Source: an uncultured Clostridia bacterium
GTDB lineage: Bacteria > Bacillota > Clostridia > Oscillospirales > Acutalibacteraceae
DNA length: 21,108 nucleotides
Direction of reading: 5' to 3'
Assembly: GCA_947567585.1 (NCBI GenBank)
Contig: CANONE010000019.1
Span: forward strand, 1 to 21,108
Part shown: in pieces, positions 13,992 through 20,536 of the stretch
Layout: each line of letters begins with the position of its first letter
How positions within the stretch are numbered: position 1 is the first letter of the stretch
The notes under the pieces: model-generated
What the model was told of the DNA's origin: nothing
The model's input: the letters and a program-made list of their open reading frames with translations, nothing else
Database searches by the model: none
Position numbers and translations under genes: made by a program

Positions 13992-15362
13992 CTATCCTTC
14001 CGCTTCTTCATCCGCCCACAGCATTCCCTGGGTGCGGAATTCCTCCAGCCAGAAGGCGTCCAGCTCCCGGGCCATTTCTTCCCCGCTTCGGTTTTCCTCC
14101 AGCAGCTGGTTCAGCAGCTCTCCGAACTGCTCACAGCCGGCGTACATCTCCGGCCTGCAGGCATAGCGGAAGCTGGAGGCGTCCCGCAGCATGAAGATTT
14201 CCACCGGGTTCTCCTCCGGGCGCACTCCCTCCATCAGGCTGGGCTCCATGCTCAGCGCCTCCCGGTAGATGGGCAGGTATCCGCATACCTTGGCCAGATG
14301 GGTGTTGTTGTCGCAATTGGTCATATACTCTAAAAAGTGGATGGCCTTTTCCCGCTCTTTCACCGCCGGGGCCAGGCCCCAGCCCCACCAGTCAAAGGGA
14401 GCCACCGCGGCGTCCCCCTCCCCCAGGGGCATCCCCGCCGAAGACCAGCTGCCCTGGGGCATTTTCGCCGCCAGTTCCCGCTCCACGGAAGCCTCCGCGA
14501 AAAGGAACCCGGCCCGGCCCTCCACAAAAGCTGCCACGGCCTCCTCCTGGCTGCTAAGCCCATCCTCCAGCAGCATGTCCCGTACAGCGGTAAAGAGTTC
14601 CATTACCTGCGGAATCTTTTCTCCAGAAAAGATGGTGTCCTGCGGATCTCCTTTGCCGAAATAAGCGACGCACAAATCCGCCGGGACCCCCGCCCCTACT
14701 CCGCTCCAGATTACGGTATCAAAAAGCTCGTCCAGCTTATTTCTGTCCATGGCCAGCCTCCCCCGCGCCCCCAGTTTTTGGGAAGCGTCCGGCACCTGGC
14801 TCCACCACTGGCAGAAGGCCCGGTCCGTCTTGACTTCCTGGGCCTCGTTATAGCTCTCCATCCAATCCGCCCGGTAGAAAAAAGCGTTCTGGGTGAAGTC
14901 GGCGGGAATCGCGTAAAGCCTTTCCGGGCCCATAGAGTGCATGGCCCGCCGGGCCGTTTCCGTCAGGTTTCCCTCATAATCCCAAAAGTGCTTGTAATCC
15001 ATCAAGTCAACCAGGTCTCCGGCGGCGGCATAGTCCGGCACATCCTGACCCGCCACCTGGATAATATCAGCCTCGCCTGTCCGCGCCGCCTGCTCCAGCG
15101 CCGCCTGATGGGGATATTCCAGGATCTCTACCCGCGTTCCCGGAAAATCCGCCTGATAACGCTCTACAATTTCCTCCAGCGCCGCAATATATTCCCGGTC
15201 CAAATCGTACCCAGCCACTACCAGCTCCACCGGCTGGCCGTCGTTTTCCGCCGTAACCTGGCTTTCATATATGACATGCCCGGAATCGTCTCCCCCGCAG
15301 CCAAAAAGCCCGCCTGCCAGCAGCAGGCCGGCAAGGGCCAGCGGGAACATCCTGCGCTTCAT
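13992..15362 (-). CDS. Extracellular solute-binding lipoprotein (ABC sugar-type)
   Basis: The 456-residue protein has a lipoprotein signal: MKRR, a hydrophobic stretch and the lipobox LFGC with C22. Mature-domain features are of the family 1 (maltose/oligosaccharide type) binding proteins: VELVVAGYDLDREYIAALEEIVERYQADFPGTRVEI (periplasmic-binding fold start), EADIIQVAGQDVPDYAAAGDLVDL, LYAIPADFTQNAFFYRADWM, and the C-terminal PFDWWGWGLAPAVKEREKAIHFLEYM. The ligand is probably a carbohydrate but cannot be named. No permease or ATPase gene adjoins it, so it is an orphan that must use a transporter encoded elsewhere. AAGGGA lies ~9 bases before the ATG at 15362, and a near-consensus promoter lies ~60 bases upstream. 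Confidence 0.9.
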   Translation of the reverse strand: MKRRMFPLALAGLLLAGGLFGCGGDDSGHVIYESQVTAENDGQPVELVVAGYDLDREYIAALEEIVERYQADFPGTRVEILEYPHQAALEQAARTGEADIIQVAGQDVPDYAAAGDLVDLMDYKHFWDYEGNLTETARRAMHSMGPERLYAIPADFTQNAFFYRADWMESYNEAQEVKTDRAFCQWWSQVPDASQKLGARGRLAMDRNKLDELFDTVIWSGVGAGVPADLCVAYFGKGDPQDTIFSGEKIPQVMELFTAVRDMLLEDGLSSQEEAVAAFVEGRAGFLFAEASVERELAAKMPQGSWSSAGMPLGEGDAAVAPFDWWGWGLAPAVKEREKAIHFLEYMTNCDNNTHLAKVCGYLPIYREALSMEPSLMEGVRPEENPVEIFMLRDASSFRYACRPEMYAGCEQFGELLNQLLEENRSGEEMARELDAFWLEEFRTQGMLWADEEAEG

Positions 15363-15414
15363 AGCTTCACGTCCCTTTCCATATATGGCTGGTCTGCACC
15401 CAGCCTATATTGCT

Positions 15415-15443
15415 ATTATAACTTTTCCAGCGGGAAAATACAA
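15415..15443 (-). promoter_or_regulatory. Promoter of the solute-binding protein gene
   Basis: On the - strand TTGTAT (15438-15443) is followed by a 17-base spacer and TATAAT (15415-15420). The expected leader before the ATG at 15362 is about 45-50 bases. The -35 begins inside the last two bases of the upstream terminator stem. Confidence 0.87.
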
Positions 15444-15473
15444 GCCGCTGGGCGCAAATCGCCCAAGCGGCTT
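15442..15473 (-). terminator. Terminator hairpin after the nitroreductase gene
   Basis: A 13-bp stem (15442-15454 with 15460-15473, one-base bulge at 15465) with a 5-base loop follows the nitroreductase stop by 33 bases on the - strand. The U-tract is interrupted (GTATTTT), so it may be partly leaky. Confidence 0.65.
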
Positions 15474-15506
15474 AAAAAATTCACAATATATGGGGCCTAT
15501 CCGGCG

Positions 15507-16028
15507 CTAAACCCGAAGGACATAGCCCTCCTTACGGGGCCGGGGCTCCGGCGCGGGACCCTCCGCGTAACCGATAGCCAAGGACCCGACCCCTCGCAGA
15601 TTCTCCGGCAGGCCCCACTTCTTCAGTAGCGCCTTGCCCTCTGGCAGCTGGAACATCTCATGCTCCCCGTGAATCCAGCAAGCCGCCGCGCCCAAAGCAT
15701 GGGCGGCCAGCATCATGGTGTCCAGCACGCAGGCGCCGTCTTCCACACAGGTGTGGACGCTGGGATCGGCCAGCACCAGCAAAATAGCGGGCGCGCCATA
15801 GTAAGGGTCGCCGGAGCCGCCCCGGGCTTGGCAGTTCAGCTCCTGTACCGCCCGCCGGTCCTCCGGGTTCTGGACAGCGATAATCACCGGTGACTGAGCG
15901 CCCCGGCCTGTGGGGGCCCAGGTGCCGGCCTCCAGGACAGCGTCCAAAACCTGGCCCTCCAGGGGTTGGTTCTGAAATTTACGGATGCTTCTTCTGGTCA
16001 AAATCGCGTTGATAACCGGATTATCCAT
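15507..16028 (-). CDS. Nitroreductase family FMN oxidoreductase
   Basis: The 173-residue protein is of the nitroreductase/flavin-reductase superfamily, which uses FMN and NAD(P)H on nitro compounds, quinones or flavins. The N-terminal FMN-phosphate motif is TRRSIRKF (11-18), followed by LEAGTWAPTGRGAQSPVIIAV, YYGAPAILLVLA, and the family's GAAACWIHGEHEMF and GSLAIGYAEGPAPEPRPRKE segment at the C-terminus. It is a short, single-domain member. The physiological substrate is unknown. AAGGAGG lies ~9 bases before the ATG at 16028. A weak promoter candidate lies upstream and a terminator hairpin downstream, so it looks like a single-gene transcript. Confidence 0.92.
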   Translation of the reverse strand: MDNPVINAILTRRSIRKFQNQPLEGQVLDAVLEAGTWAPTGRGAQSPVIIAVQNPEDRRAVQELNCQARGGSGDPYYGAPAILLVLADPSVHTCVEDGACVLDTMMLAAHALGAAACWIHGEHEMFQLPEGKALLKKWGLPENLRGVGSLAIGYAEGPAPEPRPRKEGYVLRV

Positions 16029-16049
16029 ATTGTATTATCCTCCTTATGA

Positions 16050-16078
16050 AACATATTAAAAATAGAGTTATTTTACAA
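16050..16078 (-). promoter_or_regulatory. Candidate promoter of the nitroreductase gene
   Basis: On the - strand TTGTAA (16073-16078) is followed by a 17-base spacer and TATGTT (16050-16055) in the AT-rich 84-bp gap after the transglutaminase gene. Both boxes deviate from consensus. Confidence 0.4.
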
Positions 16079-16112
16079 AAGCCTTTCAAGTGTTCCTGAT
16101 CCTCCAGACGTA

Positions 16113-18419
16113 CTAGCCGGGTTTGGCGGCAAGACCGCGAGGCGCCGTCCCGCGGCCCTTGGCTGCCCGATAGGCTCTTGCGGCCTGCGTCAGCATCTCT
16201 CCCGCGCCAACCCGGTACCCCGCCAGCGCGAACAAGCCCTTGCCCTCTTTGTCCGCCAGCAGCGCCAGGGGCAGCACGCCCGGCTCCAGGTACATTCTGC
16301 GGGCTACCGCCTCTGCCGCTTCTACGGCTTCCGTCAAAATTTCCACCCGGCAGTCCAGCTCCCGCAGTTCTCCGGCCCATTCTTCCAGCTCCAGCATTAA
16401 GTGCTGCGTGGGTTCCGCTCCCGGCTCTGTCCAGCAGGCCAAGGTAAGATCCCCCGTTCCCAGCAGCTCCTGTAAGGGCGTCTCCGTTCCGCCACGCCGT
16501 ATGGCTGCGTCCGGCAGTGTCAGGCTCTGCAGGAAATCCTCTGGCCTTCCTTTGCGGAATACTGGCTGTATCTCCGCTTTCTCTCCTGCCCCCAGCCAGA
16601 ACTCCCCCCAATTGACCAGCTGGTTTCCGTTGGGCAATCTGGTAGCGGCGGTCCACAGCCACCGGCCCTCGGGCAGTTGGCTTTGCGCCGGGTCTACCGG
16701 CTGCCAGCCGCTGTCCCAGATCATCAGCCCCAGCCGCCCGCCGCTTTCTCCCTGGACTGGAAACGCCGCCCAGCCCTTTTCCATGCCGTCCGCTAAACGC
16801 CAGCCGTCCCGCCAATACTCCGGCCGGCCTCCGGCTCCCAGCCGCGCGGGTATGCCCCGGCTCCGGCAGATCCCGCAGAACAGGCTTTTCATTCCCAGCC
16901 GGTTGGCCGCTCTCAGCCGCCACGCTCCCGCTATCGTCTGGGGGATGTCCTGAAAGCTGTCTAGCTGTGTAATATTTTCGCATAGCCAATTCCAGAGCTT
17001 CTCCGGGGGCACCAAAGGGGCTTCTTTTTCTAGGAGAGCCCGCCAAGGGGCCAAAGGTTCATGGCCGATTCGGGGAGAAAGCAGTCCTTGGGCAAAGACG
17101 TCCTCCGGCAGCCCCCTTTCAAACCGGTACGCCTCCCGGCAGTCCTCCAAAACCGCCAGGGGCACGTTCGCCGCTCTGTCCTTGGGGGTAAGCAGGGCAT
17201 AAGCCCGCAGCAACGCCGGATCCCCGGTGGGAGGACAGGGCTGCGGCGCTTTTCTGGCTTCCCGCTCTGTCTTTGCTAAATGCAGCGTCCGGGCCCGCCG
17301 CTCTTTCTGTTCAGGGCTCAGGGCCGGAACCTGCAGGCCGCTGTCCTTGGGAGCGATAAAGCTGGCTTCCCCGGCGAAAGCGCTTTCCCGCTTTTTCAGC
17401 TCCACCACCGCCCGCTCCGCCTCTCCGGTATACGCCAGCACATTTCCGGAAAAGCCGTTGTTCTCCCCGCAGATCCATATGCTGCCCAGCCCCAGCTCTA
17501 TACGCGCAAGCCCCCGCTCGTCCGCCGTACGCCAGGCAATGGGCCGCAGGGCCCCTTCATTTAAAATATAAAAGCCCACCTTTGCCCCGGCCGCCCCAGG
17601 GCCCTGGACTTCTATGGTAAAATCCCGCGTCTCGGCATACCGCCTGGTGACGCTCTCATAGGCCACGCCCTCCCGGATGGAAAGGGCTTCATCCCGCACG
17701 CCGGGGAAAAGGCCGGCAGGCTCCAAATCTCCCACAAAGGCCCGGGCATGAATCAGCATGGCCCGCCCCGCCGCCTGGGTAAACCAGCCCCTGTCCAAAA
17801 GAGGCTCCGGCTCACAGGCCCCCAAGTACCGCCACCTCCGCCCGTCCCAAGCTTCCACCCAGGCGTGGTTGTCATCACAGTGGGACCACCAGGGCGCGTA
17901 AATCTGCCGGGCGGCAATTCCCACGCTGCGCAGGGCGTTGACGGTAAAGAGGGATTCCTCTCCGCACCGGCCCCATCCCCTGTGATAGATTTCCAGCGGA
18001 GAGGAGGTCCGCTCATCCGTGGACCGGTATACCACCCGGCCCGCGCACCAGGCGTTGACCCGCTGGATGGCTTCCGGCAGGGTAAGGCCCCGCACCAGGG
18101 GCTCCAGCTCCTGGCGGAAGACGGGACGGCAGTCGGAAAGGGTCTCGTTATTAATCCGGGGGCAGAGGACGTGAAGCAGAAACAGCTCTTCCGGGAGCTC
18201 CCTGCACCAGGGGAAAGCCTCCCTGACATAGGCGGCCTCTTGGGCGAAGCTTTCCAGCAGAGACAGCGGGTAGTCCCCCAGGTCGGTGGCGGGGAGGGAG
18301 GCTAATGTCCAGAGGAGAAGGGGATTACCGGTGGGATGCATTCCGGGGATTTTTTCCGCTATATGCTTGCGGGCGGACCAGGCATTTTGGGCCCGCCGGG
18401 TGTTTTTGGGTGACAGCAT
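16113..18419 (-). CDS. Duplicated transglutaminase-like protein with thioredoxin-like C-terminus
   Basis: A 768-residue protein, apparently cytoplasmic because no signal peptide or transmembrane helix is seen. The first half holds a transglutaminase-like papain-fold core: GWGRCGEESLFTVNALRSVG with catalytic C152, and DDNHAWVEAWDGRRW with H185; the acidic partner may be D192 or E203 in GACEPEP. A beta-sandwich-like segment follows (270-340). The second half (about 400-560) repeats the first: LPEDVFAQGLLSPRIGHEP echoes LPEELFLLHVLCPRINNET, and LGMKSLFCGICRSRGIPARL echoes the catalytic helix, but the cysteine and histidine are gone. Residues ~655-750 resemble a thioredoxin-like domain ending in GYRVGAGEMLTQAARA, without a CxxC. 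The substrate (peptide or protein amide) is unknown. AAAGGAG lies 6 bases before the ATG at 18419, so I reject the upstream start at 18461, which lies in a mobile-element end. Confidence 0.8.
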   Translation of the reverse strand: MLSPKNTRRAQNAWSARKHIAEKIPGMHPTGNPLLLWTLASLPATDLGDYPLSLLESFAQEAAYVREAFPWCRELPEELFLLHVLCPRINNETLSDCRPVFRQELEPLVRGLTLPEAIQRVNAWCAGRVVYRSTDERTSSPLEIYHRGWGRCGEESLFTVNALRSVGIAARQIYAPWWSHCDDNHAWVEAWDGRRWRYLGACEPEPLLDRGWFTQAAGRAMLIHARAFVGDLEPAGLFPGVRDEALSIREGVAYESVTRRYAETRDFTIEVQGPGAAGAKVGFYILNEGALRPIAWRTADERGLARIELGLGSIWICGENNGFSGNVLAYTGEAERAVVELKKRESAFAGEASFIAPKDSGLQVPALSPEQKERRARTLHLAKTEREARKAPQPCPPTGDPALLRAYALLTPKDRAANVPLAVLEDCREAYRFERGLPEDVFAQGLLSPRIGHEPLAPWRALLEKEAPLVPPEKLWNWLCENITQLDSFQDIPQTIAGAWRLRAANRLGMKSLFCGICRSRGIPARLGAGGRPEYWRDGWRLADGMEKGWAAFPVQGESGGRLGLMIWDSGWQPVDPAQSQLPEGRWLWTAATRLPNGNQLVNWGEFWLGAGEKAEIQPVFRKGRPEDFLQSLTLPDAAIRRGGTETPLQELLGTGDLTLACWTEPGAEPTQHLMLELEEWAGELRELDCRVEILTEAVEAAEAVARRMYLEPGVLPLALLADKEGKGLFALAGYRVGAGEMLTQAARAYRAAKGRGTAPRGLAAKPG

Positions 18420-18443
18420 GAGGAACTCCTTTCGGGTGCGCTC

Positions 18444-18576
18444 TTTAAGGCAATACCGCACAATTCTGCAAGCAAGACAGTGCTTAAGGGGGAAGGTCCC
18501 CGGTGGGGACCGTTCTGACCCGACCGAGTCGGCAGGCGAGACCCGTCAGCCGCGAATTGCGCGGTAATGCCTTAAA
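18444..18576. mobile_element. MITE-like element with ~25-bp inverted ends
   Basis: The left end (18444-18469, beginning TTTAAGGCAATACCGC) and the reverse complement of the right end (18552-18576, beginning TTTAAGGCATTACCGC) agree at about 23 of 25-26 positions. The 133-bp element has no coding capacity. Its interior carries module 2 of the dispersed hairpin repeat. It lies just upstream of the ribosome binding site of the transglutaminase-like gene, in its leader. No clear target-site duplication is visible. Confidence 0.65.
18491..18542. repeat. Hairpin repeat module 2, copy E
   Basis: The stem GGTCCCC/GGGGACC (18495-18501 with 18505-18511, GGT loop) is followed by GTTCTGA and a second stem CCGAC/GTCGG (18520-18524 with 18528-18532), then CAGGCGAGAC. 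It aligns without gaps to copies at 13858-13911 and, inverted, 10724-10776. Confidence 0.8.
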
Positions 18577-18584
18577 ACCTTTAA

Positions 18585-18604
18585 GCTTTGCCCCGAACCC
18601 TGCC
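18585..18604. repeat. Partial copy of hairpin repeat module 1
   Basis: GCTTTGCCCCGAACCCTGCC matches the right part of module 1 (compare GCTTTGCTCCGCACCCC at 5121 and CTGCCCCGCACCCTGCC at 7821). It lies just outside the MITE-like element, 3' of the fucosidase gene. Confidence 0.4.
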
Positions 18605-18674
18605 AAGAGCCGGGAGGAGGCTTTAGCCAGCTCTTCACTCCTGGACCGGGTTTGGGTTTTCCACTTTTTCGCTT

Positions 18675-20003
18675 TTAGTTTCCATCAGCCTTGAGGTTAA
18701 CCTGCAAGACGGTGTCCACTGGGTCGGGCAGCACTGGGTCGGGACCCAAGTCGGCGAAGACTACGTCAGGATAGTTGTTGGTAATCCAGCTGTTGGCCAG
18801 CTTGATCTCCCCGCCTGTGGCCAGCCAGCGGACGCTTTCAATCTGTTCCTGGCTCACTCCTGGCAGGGGCATGGCGCCGATGGTGTTCTCAAAAAGATGG
18901 TAGTACAGGGTATTGCCTTTGCGGGTGATCCGGCCGCAGTCAGGCTTGGGCATTCCGGCCTTGCCGCAGCCGTAGACGCTCTCGCTGTTCTTGGCCATCC
19001 ACTGGCCGATTTCCGTCAATATCTTCATGGACTGGGGCGGGATATTTCCCCGGGCGTCCGGGCCCACGTTGAGGAGCAGATTGCCGCCTTTGGAGACGCA
19101 CTCCACCAGCTTCTTGATGAGCATGGAGGCCGGCTTATAGTAGTTGTCCAAAGCGCAGTAGCCCCAGTTTCCGTTCATGGTGACGCAGGCTTCCCAGCAG
19201 AGGTCCCTGCCCTGCTTGTCCAGCAGGCCGTTGGGGGGGATGATCTGCTCTGGGCTTACAAAGTCCCCGTGATAGGGCTTGGGGTCCCCCTCCCACAGGG
19301 AGCCGAAGCCCTCGCCGCTGACCTCCAGGCGGTTGTCCAGAATGATCCCCGGCTGCAGCTCCCGCACCATAGAGGCCAGCTCCGCGCCCCGCCATTTTTC
19401 CCCGCGCATGGCGTTTTCGCCCTCCCCATAGGAGAAGTCGAACCACATAATATCCAGCTTGCCATAGTTGGTGCATAGCTCCCGCACCTGGCCGTGAAGG
19501 TAGTCCAGATAGCGGTTAAAGTCCCGGCCGTCGTTGTTTTCCTGGGGATTGTCCCGCATGGGGTGGTGGGCGTCTCCGTAGTGGGGGTAGTCCGGGTGGT
19601 GCCAGTCCAGCAAAGTGAAATAGAGCCCTACCTTCAGGCCCTCCGCCCGGAACGCCTCTAAAAACTCCCGGACAATGTCCCGGCCGAAAGGCGTGTTGGT
19701 GGATTTAAAGTCCGTCAGCCGGCTGTCGAACAGGCAGAAGCCGTCGTGGTGCTTAGAGGTAAGCACCGCGTACTTCATCCCCGCCGCTTTGGCGGCCTTG
19801 GCCCACTTTTGGGGGTCAAAGTCCACAGGGTTAAACTCCCGGAAGAAGGGCATGTACTCCTCCTCCGGCATCTTCTCCGTGCTGCGCACCCACTCCCCCC
19901 GGGCCGGGATGGCATAGAGCCCCCAGTGGATGAACATGCCGAACCTGGCGTCCAGATACCACTGCATTCTCTTGTCGTACTCTTCACGGTTAAACTGATA
20001 CAT
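18675..20003 (-). CDS. Alpha-L-fucosidase, GH29 family, intracellular
   Basis: The 442-residue enzyme of glycoside hydrolase family 29 removes alpha-L-fucose from glycans with retention of configuration. RFGMFIHWGLYAIPARGEW (20-38) and YAVLTSKHHDGFCLFDS (78-94) are hallmark segments. The predicted nucleophile is D189 in DIMWFDFSYG. GGNLLLNVGPDARGNIPP near residue 340 is also typical. There is no signal peptide, so it probably acts inside the cell on imported fucosylated oligosaccharides, as in gut bacteria feeding on mucin or milk glycans. AGAGGTG lies 5 bases before the ATG at 20003; the frame extends to 20084 through non-conserved sequence. It lies 65 bases after ispF with no fucose-catabolism genes beside it. 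Confidence 0.95.
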   Translation of the reverse strand: MYQFNREEYDKRMQWYLDARFGMFIHWGLYAIPARGEWVRSTEKMPEEEYMPFFREFNPVDFDPQKWAKAAKAAGMKYAVLTSKHHDGFCLFDSRLTDFKSTNTPFGRDIVREFLEAFRAEGLKVGLYFTLLDWHHPDYPHYGDAHHPMRDNPQENNDGRDFNRYLDYLHGQVRELCTNYGKLDIMWFDFSYGEGENAMRGEKWRGAELASMVRELQPGIILDNRLEVSGEGFGSLWEGDPKPYHGDFVSPEQIIPPNGLLDKQGRDLCWEACVTMNGNWGYCALDNYYKPASMLIKKLVECVSKGGNLLLNVGPDARGNIPPQSMKILTEIGQWMAKNSESVYGCGKAGMPKPDCGRITRKGNTLYYHLFENTIGAMPLPGVSQEQIESVRWLATGGEIKLANSWITNNYPDVVFADLGPDPVLPDPVDTVLQVNLKADGN

Positions 20004-20068
20004 ACCAGCACCTCTTTCAATAATTTTTTTCAGCAAAAACCGCCTATCGCGCCCGCATATAGACCCTG

Positions 20069-20536
20069 TTATACCAACAGGCATACCGCCTGGGCCGCCA
20101 TGCCCTCTCCAGCGCCGGTAAAGCCCAGCCCTTCCTCGGTGGTGGCTTTTACGCTGACCTGGCTTACGTCCACGCCGCAGGCCCTGGCCAGGTTTTCCCG
20201 CATTCTGGGGATATGCGCCGCCACTTTGGGCCGCTGGGCAATCAGCGTCGCGTCCACATTGCCGATTTCATATCCCCGCCCCCGCACCAGCCCGCACACG
20301 GCGGCCAGCAGCTCTAAGCTGTCCGCCCCGGCATAGCGGGGGTCGCTGTCCGGGAAGATCTGGCCGATGTCTCCCAGCGCCGCCGCTCCCAGAAGGCTGT
20401 CCGCCACAGCGTGGGCCAGCACGTCCGCGTCGGAATGGCCCAGAAGCCCCCGCTCATAGGGGATCTCCACCCCGGCCAGAATCAGTTTGCGCCCTTCAAC
20501 GAGCCTGTGTACGTCGTAGCCTGTACCGATTCGCAT
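20069..20536 (-). CDS. ispF: 2-C-methyl-D-erythritol 2,4-cyclodiphosphate synthase
   Basis: The 155-residue IspF enzyme cyclises CDP-methylerythritol 2-phosphate with loss of CMP, in the MEP route to isoprenoid precursors. The zinc ligands D8 and H10 lie in GTGYDVHRL, and H42 in GLLGHSDADVLAHAVADSLLG region. GDIGQIFPDSDP and KATTEEGLGFTGAGEG at the C-terminus complete the signature. GGGGGAGAG lies ~6 bases before the ATG at 20536. Its first 41 bases overlap the 3' end of ispD in another frame, so the two are co-translated from one transcript. The length is typical. Confidence 0.98.
   Translation of the reverse strand: MRIGTGYDVHRLVEGRKLILAGVEIPYERGLLGHSDADVLAHAVADSLLGAAALGDIGQIFPDSDPRYAGADSLELLAAVCGLVRGRGYEIGNVDATLIAQRPKVAAHIPRMRENLARACGVDVSQVSVKATTEEGLGFTGAGEGMAAQAVCLLV

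Noticed and set aside
13763..14011. 83-residue N-terminal extension of the small anchored protein
   Set aside because: It is translated repeat sequence overlapping the solute-binding gene end, while a strong AGGAGG serves the internal ATG at 13762.
14337..15629. 430-residue + strand open frame
   Set aside because: It lies opposite the solute-binding protein gene, which has a lipobox, promoter and ribosome binding site. The + frame is a GC-rich shadow.
18419..18500. Outward promoter from the MITE-like element driving the transglutaminase-like gene
   Set aside because: The best pair (TTGCAG, 17 bases, TTAAAG) matches the -10 consensus at only three positions, too weak to call.
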